Assembly (NCBI GenBank): GCA_038501625.1
Contig: JAZAYU010000061.1
Span: 2,840,303-2,904,302, forward strand
DNA: 64,000 nt
Direction: 5' to 3'
DNA from: Corbicula japonica
Lineage: Eukaryota > Mollusca > Bivalvia > Venerida > Cyrenidae
Part shown: piece after piece, positions 22,717 through 34,227 of the stretch
Layout: the number at the start of each line of letters is the position of its first letter
Numbering within the stretch: the first letter of the stretch is position 1
Made by a program: the position numbers and the translations under genes
Notes under the pieces: generated by a model
Seen by the model: only the letters and a program-made list of their open reading frames with translations
What the model was told of the DNA's origin: nothing
Database searches by the model: none

Positions 22717-23177
22717 GCATGGACAAGATTTTAATATAGAAGTTTTGGTTAGGGTTTAGGGTTAATTAAACACCTTAGGGTTAGGGTTAAAGACCTTAGG
22801 GTTAGGGTTAGTTAAACAAGGCTTGGTGACAAACACTCCTGTGAAGTTTCAAAGAAATCCCTCAAGCGGTTTTGAAGATAAATCATGGACAAGATTTTAA
22901 TATACGAGTTAGGATTATGGTTAGTTAAAGACCTTAGGGTTAGAGTTAAAAAACTTAGGGTTAGGGTTTAGGGTTAGGTGAAAAAGCCTCTAACTCGGCC
23001 AAAAATAATCAAAGCAGAAATTCCTGACGATATGCACAACGAGGCTTGGTGACAAACACTCCTGTGAAGTTTCAATGAAATCCCTAAAGCAGTTTCGGAG
23101 AAGAAGGGAGGACAAGATTCATTTCGGACGGACGGACAGACGGTCCGATTACTATATGCCTTCGGGGGCATAAAAAT
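22717..23177 (+). mobile_element. Array element 3 with interstitial telomere motifs
   Basis: Blocks ggcttggtgacaaacactcc, tgtgaagtttca..gaaatccc and 'ttgaagataaatcatggac' alternate with (TTAGGG)n-like strings at 22748-22820 and 22925-22978. It ends cggacggacggacagacgg then atatgccttcgggggcata. The same family is inverted at 49088-49690. Confidence 0.7.
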
Positions 23178-24125
23178 GGCTTTCTATTAAATCTGAATAT
23201 TTGTTGAAACACCGAGTCCTTCCAAAGCCTAATAACAGCAAAGGGCTAAGATAACTGACTTGTTACTGTAGCATTTAAAGTCTTATAACATTTTATGTCT
23301 TTGCAGAAATTACAGAAATGCAAATTGGTTCAGAGTAAGAGCTGAATTATCGCTTTCTAATTTTCCGAAATTACATAAAGGAAAGTGGATACTTTTTACT
23401 TTTGCTGAGAATAAAATCAATACATTCCTTTTGAGTTTAAGCTTTATTTATTAAAAACAGGATAGGTTATGAATAACAATAATGCATTTTAAATATTCAA
23501 TAATTTTAAGCAATTAATTTAGTTATTTGTGTTTCATACATTTATAAACAGTCAGAATGTTTAAAACTTGTAAAAGTAAGACTGTTGAGATCCAATATGA
23601 AAAAAGAAGATGTTGATCAGACAGGAAGGATTTGAATCTATACAGTTCCCCTTATCCCTATGGAGTACAGGAGTAACAATGCGCTAATTCATAATGTATT
23701 TCAATTTTAGTATAAACTCCGTCAGTGCCATTCAACTCTCTGAGAAAAGGGAGGATTTGACAGTAAGTATATATCATCACGATAATACATGTGTAAATAG
23801 ATCAAAATATACTCTTTGAAATTCGTTTAATATTTAAATATTTAATAACATTAATTATCAACACAAAAAGCAATGCATCCCTTTCTGAATTTGAAGCATC
23901 CGAACCACAACTAAAAATTTTGTCTTTAAATATTTTTTTAGAATTGTTGCGATGATGAACAAAAATGAACTATGTGTATAGACAAAAGAAGTATTTACAT
24001 TTCCTGCCAGTTTTCAAGGTAGATACAAAAATGACAAAGAGCTGATTATGCAATACTGTACATTTACTCTTATATTCTTACAATATGTTATTTGTTTTTG
24101 TTTATAGTAATATTTAAGTAATGAC
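23178..24125. other. No gene recognised
   Basis: AT-rich, no open frame of coding character, no internal repeat noticed. Confidence 0.45.
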
Positions 24126-24129
24126 ATGG

Positions 24130-24345
24130 AAAAGCCAATTATAACTGGAGGGAAAGTATACTAGCACAGATTTACATTCCCTCCAATTAAAATGAAAAAT
24201 ACATTACTGCCCATGAAAAGGCTTACTTCAACCGAACCTGAAACCTGTATTTTCATATTGTTCATGTTCGGTGGCTTTCAGAGCTCCCTTTTCATCTGTT
24301 CCAAAGCCTTCCCACCTACAATACTGCTTATACTGATAGACCATT
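24130..24345 (+). repeat. Fam-C copy with terminal hairpin
   Basis: actggagggaaagt at 24145 pairs with attccctccaatt at 24176. This is followed by cattactgcccatga, ttcatattgttcatgttcgg and gctttcagagctcccttttt, the order seen at 17690-17800. Confidence 0.5.
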
Positions 24346-24750
24346 TCCAGGAATCGCTAACAATATTTCCTTATAATAAACTATCCTTTTTCCCGCAATT
24401 AAAACAAATCTGAGATTAACTAAATTAGAACATCGGTTATCATGGCTCATCAATGAAGATTGTTGTGATGCTGATTTTAGACGCAGAAATCTAGTTAAGA
24501 AGCAGAACTATTTCCTTTATAATTTTGTTAAACGTGCCGCTTTGCATGTTTTAGCTATCCATGCGTTTGAGGAATTAAGAAAGTAAGCTTAAAACATTCG
24601 AATGACGTTTGTTCGTGGGCGAATGTTGGGTTACCCAAAGTTTGGATTTAAAATTAACTTTCTTTACTCTTCTTTGAGTTTTCATGATGCCCGAGTGTGC
24701 TTGCGAAAATAATGCAGTATGTCATACTGCTACACAAAGAGAAAGAGATA

Positions 24751-24924
24751 CAGGGCCTTTTTTACTGCCTGGGAAAGGCGCCCATGCCCTATAATTTTGG
24801 GGGAAATAGCGTGGTTTCTTCTCTGAAGGGGAATGAAAAAACCTGACGTTATGTTACTTTTTGAGGAAAACTGCATGATTTTAAAGAAATATTCTGAGGG
24901 GAAGGCGCCCATAAACAGCCCCTG
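24751..24924. mobile_element. Small hAT-like MITE
   Basis: The left end is CAGGGCCTTTTTTA; the right end, reverse complemented, is CAGGGGCTGTTTATGG. ggcgccca lies just inside both ends. The CAGGG terminus suits hAT. The target duplication is not clean (agata/ctata), so the call is weaker than for 54104-54858. Confidence 0.4.
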
Positions 24925-25084
24925 CTATAGAAGGAAAAAAAGCTCTGAGATAACATTGATTCTGATCTTGATGTTACCAAGCTAAACACTAAAGTGGCAC
25001 TTTTATTGATTCAAACCTAATTCAGGACCTTTCTATGAGCAACACCCGGTTCAGCAAGGGTCGAGGAAATTCTTGCTTCTACGC

Positions 25085-25247
25085 CGATTGGGGCAAGTGT
25101 GAGGTTGGTGCACCCTAGAACCTGGTTTAAACCCCCAGTGGCAATTTGTTTTGCCACTGAACGTTCCAAAGCGGTATCCCCAAAGGTTCTCTTTATCGTT
25201 AGTTGTTTGTGGCGTCCTATTTGAATTACTCATAACAAACATGCTCT

Positions 25248-25297
<50 letters not shown>

Positions 25298-25356
25298 CTC
25301 TTCTTTTTCGCTAAGTGGGGAGGCTGTTGTGCGATTCCTGATATGCATATATTACT
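25085..25356 (+). repeat. Fam-A copy A3, 5'-truncated
   Basis: Begins at gattggggcaagtgtgagg and ends gcgattcctgatatgcata. The (CT)n microsatellite at 25254-25293 is an expansion of the short ctctct run present in other copies. Confidence 0.7.
25254..25293. repeat. (CT)n microsatellite
   Basis: About 20 CT units with two early interruptions, inside Fam-A copy A3. Confidence 0.95.
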
Positions 25357-25399
25357 TTTGTATATTCAATGTTTCTTTCAAGCTTGTACTCACGCGGGT

Positions 25400-25945
25400 A
25401 TAAATAACTAGGCTGGAAAAAATTGTTTAAGTTTTAGGAATACGACATCATGATGTGACGTAACAAACATGTTGGCATTGTCACTAAGTTACAAAAAAAA
25501 ACGTAAAGAAAAAAGTCTGTGAACGGTGAAATATAAATGTTTAAAATTCACTTGTTTACTGCGACATTAGTCTTGTTTACTGCGAAATAAGTCACATTAT
25601 CATTTCTTTCGTGGCTACCGAGCTTTATTTTAGCACCATTCCAGTTTTCAAATACAAATGTATGTCTAATTATTATTTTGGATTATTTTTTTCAAACACC
25701 AAGGCTTTTGACAAAAGTCCCTTCTATCGTTTGCATGATAAAATTCATCAAAATCTATTTCTTATATTAATTCATATTTCATTTAGTGCTTAGTGTGTTG
25801 CTAAACGATTATAAATTAAAGTGATTTTACGGGATTGACCTAGATTTTCTAGTATTTGTATTTTCTATAAATAGAATGATAGAGCGAAGGCAATAAATAA
25901 ACACGTTATTGATTGGTCTAGGAATATGCTGCCTGGTGCAATATT
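25400..25945. other. No gene recognised
   Basis: Only a short repeat, cttgtttactgcgacatta/cttgtttactgcgaaataa, at 25550-25590. Confidence 0.4.
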
Positions 25946-25949
25946 ATTG

Positions 25950-27110
25950 TATTGTTATCCCCATGCCGCATATAGCGTATTGGGGATACAGGAATGGTCT
26001 TCGTTCGTCCATTTGTCTGTCTGTCCGTCCGTCCTTCCGTGCGCGCACATTTCGTGTCCGGTCCATAACTTTTCAACCCCTAGAAAAAAATAATATACGC
26101 ATATCAGGAATCGCCACACTCACTAAACACAGTAAAGGAATTTCATGAAACTTTAGTCTAATGTTCTCCCCATCAAGTCTGAGAAGACGATGTGCAGAAA
26201 CCATGTTCCAACCTGGCCGGCACTTGAACCATGTATTTCGTGTCCGTTTCATATCTTCTGAACCCCAAGAAGGAATTTCATGAAACTTTAGTCAAATGTT
26301 CCGCCCATCAACATGTGCAGAACCCATGTTCCCACCTGGCCGGCTCAAAGTCAAGGTCACCAGTGATGTTTGAAGATATGAACCATGTATTTTTCGTGTC
26401 CGTTTCATATCTTCTGAACCCCTTAAAGGAATTTAATGAAACTTTAGTCAAATGCTCAGCCTATGAAGACGATGCTAAGAACTCGTGTTCCAACATGGCC
26501 GGCTCAAGGTCAAGGTCACCAGCGTGTTTGAAGATTTGAACAATGTACTAAATGTCCGGTTCATATCTTCTGAACCCCTAGAGTGAATTAAATGAAACTT
26601 TAGTCAAATGCTCAGCAAATGAAGACGATGTGCAGAACCCATTTTCCCACCTGTCCAGCTCAAGGTCAACGTCACCAGCGATTTTTGAAAATTTTGAACT
26701 ATGTAATTCGTGTCTGGTTCATATCTTTTGAACCCCTAGACTGAATATCACGGAACTTTTATCAAATGTTCAGCCTATCAAGATGAAGGTCATTGAAGAT
26801 TTGAACTATGTACATTTTGTATTTTGTTTCCGGTTTATATCTTCTGAACCCCTGCAATGATTTTTATCAAACATTAGTCAAATGTTCATTCTACCAAGAT
26901 GATGTGCAGAACCAATGTTCCAACCTGGCCGGCTGAAGGTCAAGGTCATTAGTTGTCTTTGAAGGTTCATATTTAACCATGTCTTTCATATTTGCTCCAA
27001 ACTGCTTGAGATATATTTGTTAATTAGCAATTAAGAATCCATAACCTTTCCAACAATCATGCATGCGGCGGGGGATATTGCTGTCGTTTCGACTGCCTTG
27101 TTCTAATTAA
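25950..27110 (+). mobile_element. Array element 5, about five 155 bp units
   Basis: The start is a hairpin, tatccccatgccgc/gtattggggata (25956-26000), followed by a tctgtccgtccgtcc run. The end is catgcggcgggggatattg. Five units carry cgtgtccggttcatatcttc, tgaacccctaga, gaaactttagtcaaatg, tggccggctcaaggtca and aaggtcaccag. A 30 bp Fam-A 3'-end fragment (gcatatcaggaatcgccaca, 26098) interrupts the leader. Non-coding. Confidence 0.7.
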
Positions 27111-27239
27111 AATACTGCTTGGCACTTTGAAAATGTATAGAATAATCATAATTTCAGTTTGAATCATGATGTTAAAAATTCAACTGCTTTCTACGGAAAC
27201 GTATCGGCCTCGTTATGTTGTATAAAATTATCAAATAGT

Positions 27240-28224
27240 GTGTTATGTCCAAAAGCACAGACACCTGTTAAGGGGGTCCTTTTCTGGCCATTATGTCGGT
27301 AGAGTTATAGAACAATATGCTTAACAGAGCTCTAGTGCCAAGTTTGGTCATTTTCAGCTAGTTAAACGGGTGGGTGCTTTGTATCACGAGATGCAACTAC
27401 AATCACAAAATATCCCCGTTTTTTTAAAAAAAAAATATTTCTCTATATCCTAAATTATCTAAAGATAACAAGGTAAACCGATCACGAATTTAACATGATC
27501 AAATTTGCACATCAATTTCAATTTTAAATCCATATATTAGCGAAGAAAATCCACATTTATTATCAAAATTCACTAAATTTTTGCTCTCGGAATCTCTTTT
27601 TTCCGATTAAGTCTGGTTTATTTGATAATCATATTGACTGCGCATAAGTGCTTGGTTCAAAATATTCAAATACATTTTTGCGAAATTTATTTTAACTGTT
27701 AAATTGGGCGGAAACTTTCAAACGTCCGCACACCGTCGTTGTATGTACGACATGTAATTAAACAATTTGTAAATAAAATGCTTACACAACAATCACAACA
27801 AGAGACACTTACTGAGATTCCATCTGATTTTCAAGGTTTATTTCAAACGATTGTCAATAATTTCTTTATTTTTTTTGAATTTACGCATTTTTTAAACAAT
27901 CGGCGTTCTTGTCAGTAAACTTATTTGCATATTTTCGGAATAGAGCAGATTCCGCTGACAAAAACATGAAAAGTTCAGTGGATTTTGGTCTTTTTATCTT
28001 GTTATCTTTATATAATGAAGGATATAGAGAAATATTCTTTTTTGAAAACAGGATAATTTGTATTTCGAGTGATTGTAGTTGCATCTCGTGATACAGATCG
28101 CCCGTTTATTAGCTGAAAATGACCAAACTAGGCAGAAGAGATTTATTAAGCCTATATAGCTCTACTGACATACTGACCAGAAAAGGACCCATAAACAGGT
28201 GTCTGTGTCTAAAAGTGAACACGT
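27240..28224. mobile_element. Fold-back element, long inverted repeats
   Basis: The left arm (27250-27410) has cagacacctgtt, gtccttttctggcc, tttggtcattttcagct and atcacgagatgcaactacaa. The right arm (28072-28215) has the same blocks in the same order when reverse complemented. Weaker pairing continues inward (tatttctctatatcc with ggatatagagaaata), giving arms of about 350 bp and a 200 bp centre. No transposase. The class is unknown. Confidence 0.75.
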
Positions 28225-28632
28225 TTTCTATTTAAAACACATGGAGATAATTGACTTGTGTTTCTTCAACATCTCGATCATGGGTAAAATTAAAGCGGCA
28301 ATTAAAAAAAAACTCGCCTAAAAAAATTGACTACAGTACCTTTTATGTTAAATTAGATAATTGACAAAGGACAAGGGGCGATCTTTGCCGAAAATACAAT
28401 GCCGTACCAAAATCTTGTTCAAAATTCCATTTTTTTGTGATTTACTCATTTTGATTGTTTGGAAGAAAAAGCAAATCTTTTTACAACATTCTTCAAATAT
28501 TACGAACTTTTATAAATTGTACGTAAAATAATTTATTAAAGTTTTAAAAACCCCTACCCGTTTTTGCAAAAGTGCCGTGACCCACTTTAAAGGGATGTAT
28601 TTCATTTAGTACGCACTGTTCTTTATTATTAT
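28225..28632. other. No gene recognised
   Basis: Non-repetitive within the window and without coding character. Confidence 0.4.
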
Positions 28633-30260
28633 TATGTCTCCCACCACGTAGTGGTGTGGGAGACATTTTGATTTGCTCCTGTCTGTCCGTCTGTCTGTCA
28701 CACTTGTCCGCTCTCTAAGTCAAACAGTTTTCATCGGATCATCACCAAACTTCATCAAAATGTTAGTGGCCATAATATCTCGATCAAGTTCGATAACCAG
28801 CCATATTGCCCAAGGAATCTCAGAAATATGGCCCTTGAATTATCAAAAATAAGTTGTTTGAGGCTTGTCCACTCTGTAACTTGAACAGTTATCATCTGAT
28901 CTTCACCATACTTTATGAAAATGTTTGTGGCCATAATATCTCGGCCAAGTTCGATAACCAGCCGTATTGCCCCAGTCATGTCGGATTTATGGCCCTTGAA
29001 TTATCCAAAATTGGCTGTTTAAGCCTTGTCTGCTATGTAACTGAAATATTCATCAACTGATTTTCAATAAACATTATGATAATGTGTGTGGCCTTAATAT
29101 CTTGGCCAAGTTCGAAAACCAGCCACTTTGCACCAGGCATATCAGATTTATGGCCCTTTGATTTATCCGAAATTAGCCTTTTAAACATGTCACTAACCTG
29201 GTTCATCTCTCAAAGTCAGATAGTTTTCATTGTATCTTCACCAAAGTTTATCAAAATGTTGATGGCTATAATATCTTAACCAGGCTATAAAGTCATCGAT
29301 ATTGCTTGAGGCACTTCAGGATTATGGCCCTTGAATTGTTTAAAAAAAAAAATCTTCACTTGCTGTCGCTTATAGCCATGAATAAATTACCAATTCACCA
29401 AAGCTGTTGCAATTTATTCATGGGTAAATATCTCGGACAATTTGGAACTCCGCTGAAGTTTTGTTCAGAAATGTCCAGGAACGCTCAGCTGTTGCTTCAA
29501 AATTCAGAAACAGCAGCAAACATTGTTGTTGGTGATTTCAATGTAAACATTGTTTGTGACAAAAATAATCTCCTCCATAAAGAAATGGCTGCTTTGAATT
29601 ATAAACAACTTATAACACAGCCTACTACAGCTGGCAGGACCATTATTGACCATATCTATGTGAACAATGTAGAATGTGTATCCAGTGGAGTAATACCAAC
29701 ATACTATAGCTATCATGACATTACATACATTGCATTATGAGAAAGTACTGTGCTAAGCAGCTATAAAGGTATTTCTTACACTGTTTAAGTTTTCATTTTA
29801 CAATATCTGTTCCATACTCATGATTTGGTTCTTCTCTCATTTTCTGCTATTTTTATTATATGATGTTCACCAAATGCTATAATTATCTGTGTAATAAAAA
29901 AACAGCCGCTCTGACCCCGGCACATAAGACTTATGGCCCATTTATTTATTTACAATTGGCCTTGATAGCCTTGTACACTCACTCTCATGGTCTTTTTTCA
30001 GTGCATTTTCACTGATATATCAAAATGTTAATGACAACAAGTTTGACAACCAGCCACATTGACCCTGGCACTTCAGGATTATGGCCCATCAGAAATTGAA
30101 ACTTATGTTTTTCCTGATCCTCCAAAAATTTGTGACATTGTTTATGACTAATATTGCACAGAACTTCCGTATGCCCTTTTAATAAATTGCCATCTTTATA
30201 TTCACTTCACCAGTTTTATCCTGTGCATCATCAAAGATGATGCCTTTGTGGGAGACATGT
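28633..30260 (+). mobile_element. Array element 6 (TGTCTCCCAC termini)
   Basis: It begins with a near-perfect hairpin (tgtctcccaccac-gta-gtggtgtgggagaca, 28635-28665) and a ctgtctgtccgtctgtctgtc run. It ends gtgggagacat at 30258. The inner units of about 160 bp carry ggccataatatctcg, caagttcgataaccagcc and atggcccttgaattatc. A 560 bp segment with endonuclease coding (29345-29905) interrupts the series. Confidence 0.7.
29345..29905 (+). pseudogene. Non-LTR retrotransposon endonuclease fragment
   Basis: The frame ending at 29740 reads ANIVVGDFNVNIVCDKNN, then ITQPTTAGRTIIDHIYVNN and GVIPTYYSYHDITYIAL. GDFN and the terminal (S)-H/D block are the C-terminal half of the exonuclease-endonuclease-phosphatase fold used by CR1/L2/Jockey-type elements to nick target DNA. 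The N-terminal half and the reverse transcriptase are missing. The segment is bounded by an A-run at 29341-29351 and aataaaaaaa near 29893, so it may be a small retro-insertion into array element 6. Confidence 0.6.
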
Positions 30261-31184
30261 GCTTTTCCCAAAAGCAGTTCTAGTTTATTTAATGCGTGCT
30301 CCAAATTTGCACTCATTCACGTTGTTTGCGATCTAAATGCCTTCGGTAAGCATATTACGCTGGTTAGGTGAGTGCACATGCCTACAACTCTACTGCCTGG
30401 CCCATATTTTCACTACTAGGCAACCTTTGTGATATTCGATGCAGCAGTTATATTGCTAGGTCTCGACATGTCTGCTTTGAATTTTGGCACAGACTATGTT
30501 ATAAAGTTCTTCTTTAACAAGCATTCCATATGCCCCGACGTATAAATGTAATTAGAAATATGACGAAGCAAGTTTGAGCTGGTAAGCTCCTAGTGTCGAG
30601 CTTCTGAACTCTTCTCCATACACCGGGAATTCTGTTGCAACGTTGTCGCCATTTTATCGCTTCCGATGAAAGGCATGTCCAATATCTCCTGTTCAACTCG
30701 TTCTTGAAAAGAATTGTTATACCTTAAAATGTGTAACATCCGGGCGGACAGCAACTGGTTATCTGAAGCATCACTACAGCTGTAATTGTATATCAACAGC
30801 GGAATAAAAATAAAAGTATATAAGGAATGTATAGCATTCTGTGTAAGATCAGCGAAAATAATTGCCTTGAGAACGAAAGGTTTTTGCTCTTCTGGTTGTA
30901 GATATACGTTCCGTCCAGAACCAAAATGGCCTTATTGAGCCACTGACCAACTGCTTCGAAAGAGGCCTTGTATGGTCAGCAATTACTGACTCGCTGTTTA
31001 TGTGTCAAAATGCAAGATTTTCTGAGACGAAATTCTTAATGAGTGAATGTTCGCCGCACCTTTAAATATAAATTTTTAATTGCATACGAAAGCAAATAAT
31101 TTATATCATGCACTGACAGAAATTGAAAACAAATAAAATTCGATCAGATCAGTAAGTAATATATACATGTATCTATAATTAAGG
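30261..31184. other. No gene recognised
   Basis: A minus-strand frame at 30590-30796 (NYSCSDASDNQLLSARMLHI...) has some coding look but no motif or splice support. Confidence 0.35.
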
Positions 31185-31345
31185 GGTCCCAAACATAGCA
31201 AATGGCGAAAACTAGCTTAAATTTCAAAAAAGAAGTTTTGGGGAAATACTTATTGCCACCTAGATTTTAGTAAAGATTTAGCTAAGGATGTAGTTAATGT
31301 TTGTTAGCTCAATTTAGTCTAATTCATGTTCTAATTACTAAGCAC
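31185..31345 (+). repeat. Direct repeat (left) flanking an unrecognised coding block
   Basis: Shares gggaaatacttattgccacc, tagattttagt and ctaattcatgttctaattac with 32612-32790, about 75-80% identical by eye. Confidence 0.6.
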
Positions 31346-31614
31346 ATACAATAACAAAAGAAAGACCGTTTGCATGAGAACTCTGAAATTCATGCACAAT
31401 ATACCAATTTTGAAAGCAACTCATACCTGAAATAAGTATATGCTGGTCTACAATGTTTAGTGCCAATTCGTCGGAATTGTGTCTGTTTTTTTTTCTCTCA
31501 TTTATACAAATTAGTTTTTTATGACCATAACAAATGGAGAAATAAAATGTTAAACGAAAAATTACGAATACTATCAATTTTTAATTTGTCACATGATACT
31601 TGTTTATGGGTGTA

Positions 31615-32505
31615 CTAGATGACAGGGATACTTTTCCTCTTCGCCCAAGACAATTCCTTCCTTCCAATCAATTTCTCTTGAACACTGATCGAGTTAGGTT
31701 CCATACAAGGTTTGGACCTGATGACGGCCTTTAGATTTTTGCCATTTACCAGTTTTTTTGATATCCTGACTAGTGCATGAGGTCCTACACTATTCATATT
31801 CATAGCACAAGCAATTTCATGGAATGAATGTGACACATTGATGTCCTCTTAAATATCACCATTATAATTAATAGTATACACGTTCTCTTTATTACACTCT
31901 GCAGACATCTGGCTGCAGGTACAATGACTCTCACCATCACCTGATTCACTTAGCATTAGCACATATGATGATCTGTCCTCTGAGTCCTGGTTGACCTGCT
32001 CAGAAAAGGTGTTGTAAGATTCAAGTTGTTCTTCAAGATGTTCTTCGTTATTTTCTTGGACCTGTGTTCCTTGGATTTCATCAGTTCAGAGAAAGGCGGT
32101 TCCTCATGGTTTAACTCATCCCTAATGACAATTCTACTCTCATCAATAACAATCACACCTTCTTCTTCTACAATTTCCATTTCTGTTTCTTCTGAGACTG
32201 ACTGTACAACATTACTTTCTTTTGAGTTACTTTGCTGTTTCAGAAGTTTGAGGATTCGTTCAAGTTAATTGTCATGTATTTCTTCTAGTATCTTCCTTTG
32301 AGATTTGCACACACATGTTTGCTTCCTGAATTGCTCTGCAATGTCATCTTCATCACGGAACACTAAGACACGATCTGTATGTACTTGTACTGATCTCATC
32401 TGCCTTCCATGTTCCTCCAAACGAGTGACATCCAGTTCGTCCAGATAGACTGGAGATCTCTGTGGCAGGACGATATCTGAAGAGTAGTCTCCTGCTCCTT
32501 AAAAC
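31615..32505 (-). pseudogene. Unrecognised degenerate exon, acidic protein
   Basis: An acceptor-like ttttaag precedes a minus-strand frame starting near 32498: DYSSDIVLPQRSPVYLDELD, then VTRLEEHGRQMRSVQVHTD, RVLVFRDEDDIAEQFRKQ, a stop, and a Glu-rich segment with EMEIVEEEGVIVIDESRIV. A frameshift near 32050 leads to QDSEDRSSYVLMLSESGDG, another stop, and VGPHALVRISKKLVNGKN to TAG at 31617. Two stops and one shift in about 890 bp mark it as decayed. I do not recognise the family. Confidence 0.4.
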
Positions 32506-32611
32506 AACACTGTTAATTTACTATCGTTAGTTCCCTGAAAGGAATAGATAAGATTCTTAGCTTAACAATAATAATGATACTTCTCTGCAAGGGATGTTTT
32601 GTCTCTTCATT

Positions 32612-32790
32612 AAGGGGAGACAAAAATGAAAATGTCAAAAACTGGCTAAAATTTCAAAAAATAAATTTTGGGAAATACTTATTGCCACCTAGATTTTAGT
32701 GAAAATGTATTTTTTAGTGTGTACACATATTAACGTTTTCAAACTCGGTTCAGACTAATTCATGTTCTAATTACCAAGCCCATATAAAAA
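32612..32790 (+). repeat. Direct repeat (right) flanking the same block
   Basis: Partner of 31185-31345. The pair could be degenerate LTR-like ends or an old segmental duplication. Confidence 0.6.
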
Positions 32791-33345
32791 CACGTTCTTT
32801 ATCCTTACGATTTGGCAGTGTTATATCCTGTTTCCAGTGTGCATTCTGATCCATTTAAAGATTAGTGATTTTAACTCGTAACCATGTCAGAGAATGGCAT
32901 TTGTTAAGTCAAAGAACCTGGCAAAGTTCAAATGATATGTCACAGGCTGTGATGACCTTGATCTATCGACCCAAAAGTCATTGATAGAGGACTTTTCATA
33001 TCTGAAACTTGACTTAATTGTATCAAAGTATTATGGTGTTATTGTTATTGTAAAAATTAAATGTGTTAGATCAAGCACAAGTAGCCCTAGTGCCCACGAA
33101 TTGAGTGAGAAATGCCGTGCGGGGTATATATAATAAGTCTGATGATCATACGTGCATGTATTTGCGTTTTTGGCAAGTGTACTCCGCATGAACTCTTGGT
33201 TAAAATTTACAATACTTAATTTTTTAAATAATTTTCAAGTTAATGGAATAAATAAATCAATATATCAATAAATCTATTAAACAAAAAAAACCAAGTATAG
33301 TTCGATTTTGACCCGTGAGCTGTGACCTTTCGGACAAGTCAACTT
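32791..33345. other. No gene recognised
   Basis: AT-rich, without open frames or visible repeats. Confidence 0.4.
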
Positions 33346-33347
33346 TT

Positions 33348-33537
33348 AAGTTTAAACCCCCAGTGGTAATTTTTTTTGCCACTGACCGTTCCAAGGCGGT
33401 ATCTCCCAAGGTTTTTTTTTTTTTGATAATTGGTTAATCGTTTGTGGCGTCCTATTTGAATTGACTCTCTTCCTCTCTTCTTTTTTTGCTGCGGGCGGAG
33501 GCTGTGTTTTGTGAGTGTGGCGATTCCTGATTACTTT
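33348..33537 (+). repeat. Fam-A copy A4, strongly 5'-truncated
   Basis: Starts directly at the B-box-like tttaaacccccagtgg and ends gtgtggcgattcctgatta. Confidence 0.7.
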
Positions 33538-33632
33538 TTTTATTCCTAATAGGTGCGTGAATTTACAGAGTTACCATTTAGTTACTTAACTTATACGTCA
33601 TTATATCCTATTTAATGAAGCAGGTATTCTGT

Positions 33633-33713
33633 CACGAATAAATAGTTCAGTGGGTAAGGATTACGTGTTATGATGTTAAACATAGCAAGTTCGAATCCAA
33701 TAACAGTTTTTTT
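33633..33713 (+). ncRNA. tRNA-like Pol III module (SINE head or tRNA pseudogene)
   Basis: tagttcagtgggtaagg fits an A box. aagttcgaatcc contains a perfect B box (GTTCGAATCC), 33688-33698. A T7 terminator follows at 33707-33713. An anticodon-like stem (gttatg/catagc) is present with an 8 nt loop. The acceptor stem does not pair, so it is not a functional tRNA. Confidence 0.5.
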
Positions 33714-34144
33714 CTTTCTTTTTGCTTTTTAAAATTTTGATTTAGATCATGTGATATGATTTTTATTGAGTTGTTTTATCCTTTTTTGCAATTATTTTAT
33801 AATTTTGTTCGTGCTCATTTAATTTTATAACAATATGTTTGCTTGTCGTGACCCCTTAAACCTCTGCACCGAAAGGGCGCTGATACCTTTGAACCTGGTG
33901 ATTTGTAAAAAAAAATAGTAAAAGGAAACGTCATCACATTCTTTTTCTGTTAGTTTTAAAATTCAAAACCATTTTTCACAATGTTTTGGCATCGTCGAAA
34001 AACTGTGTTTAAATTAACTTCGTTCGCGACAGCTTATCAACCTGTTTTATGAAAGCTAAATACTGGAAATGTGCACAGTTTTGTGGCATTTTTGTCGGTG
34101 TCAACATAAATATATCGACAAAAAGGTTATATTAAAACAGAAAA

Positions 34145-34227
34145 AAGAAACCCCTCATGGGATTCGAACACAGAGCCCTTTTAAATAATTATTAGGAATC
34201 AGTTGCGTTACTGCCACGGCCATGAAA
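34145..34227 (-). ncRNA. tRNA-like Pol III module, inverted relative to 33633
   Basis: On the minus strand tggccgtggcagtaacgc fits an A box. gtgttcgaatccc is a perfect B box, followed by a T-rich stop. The anticodon arm is disordered. It lies 430 bp from the plus-strand module and faces it. Confidence 0.5.

Noticed and set aside
22745..22980. Chromosome end suggested by TTAGGG strings
   Set aside because: Strings are short, interrupted, and embedded in a dispersed repeat with normal sequence on both sides.
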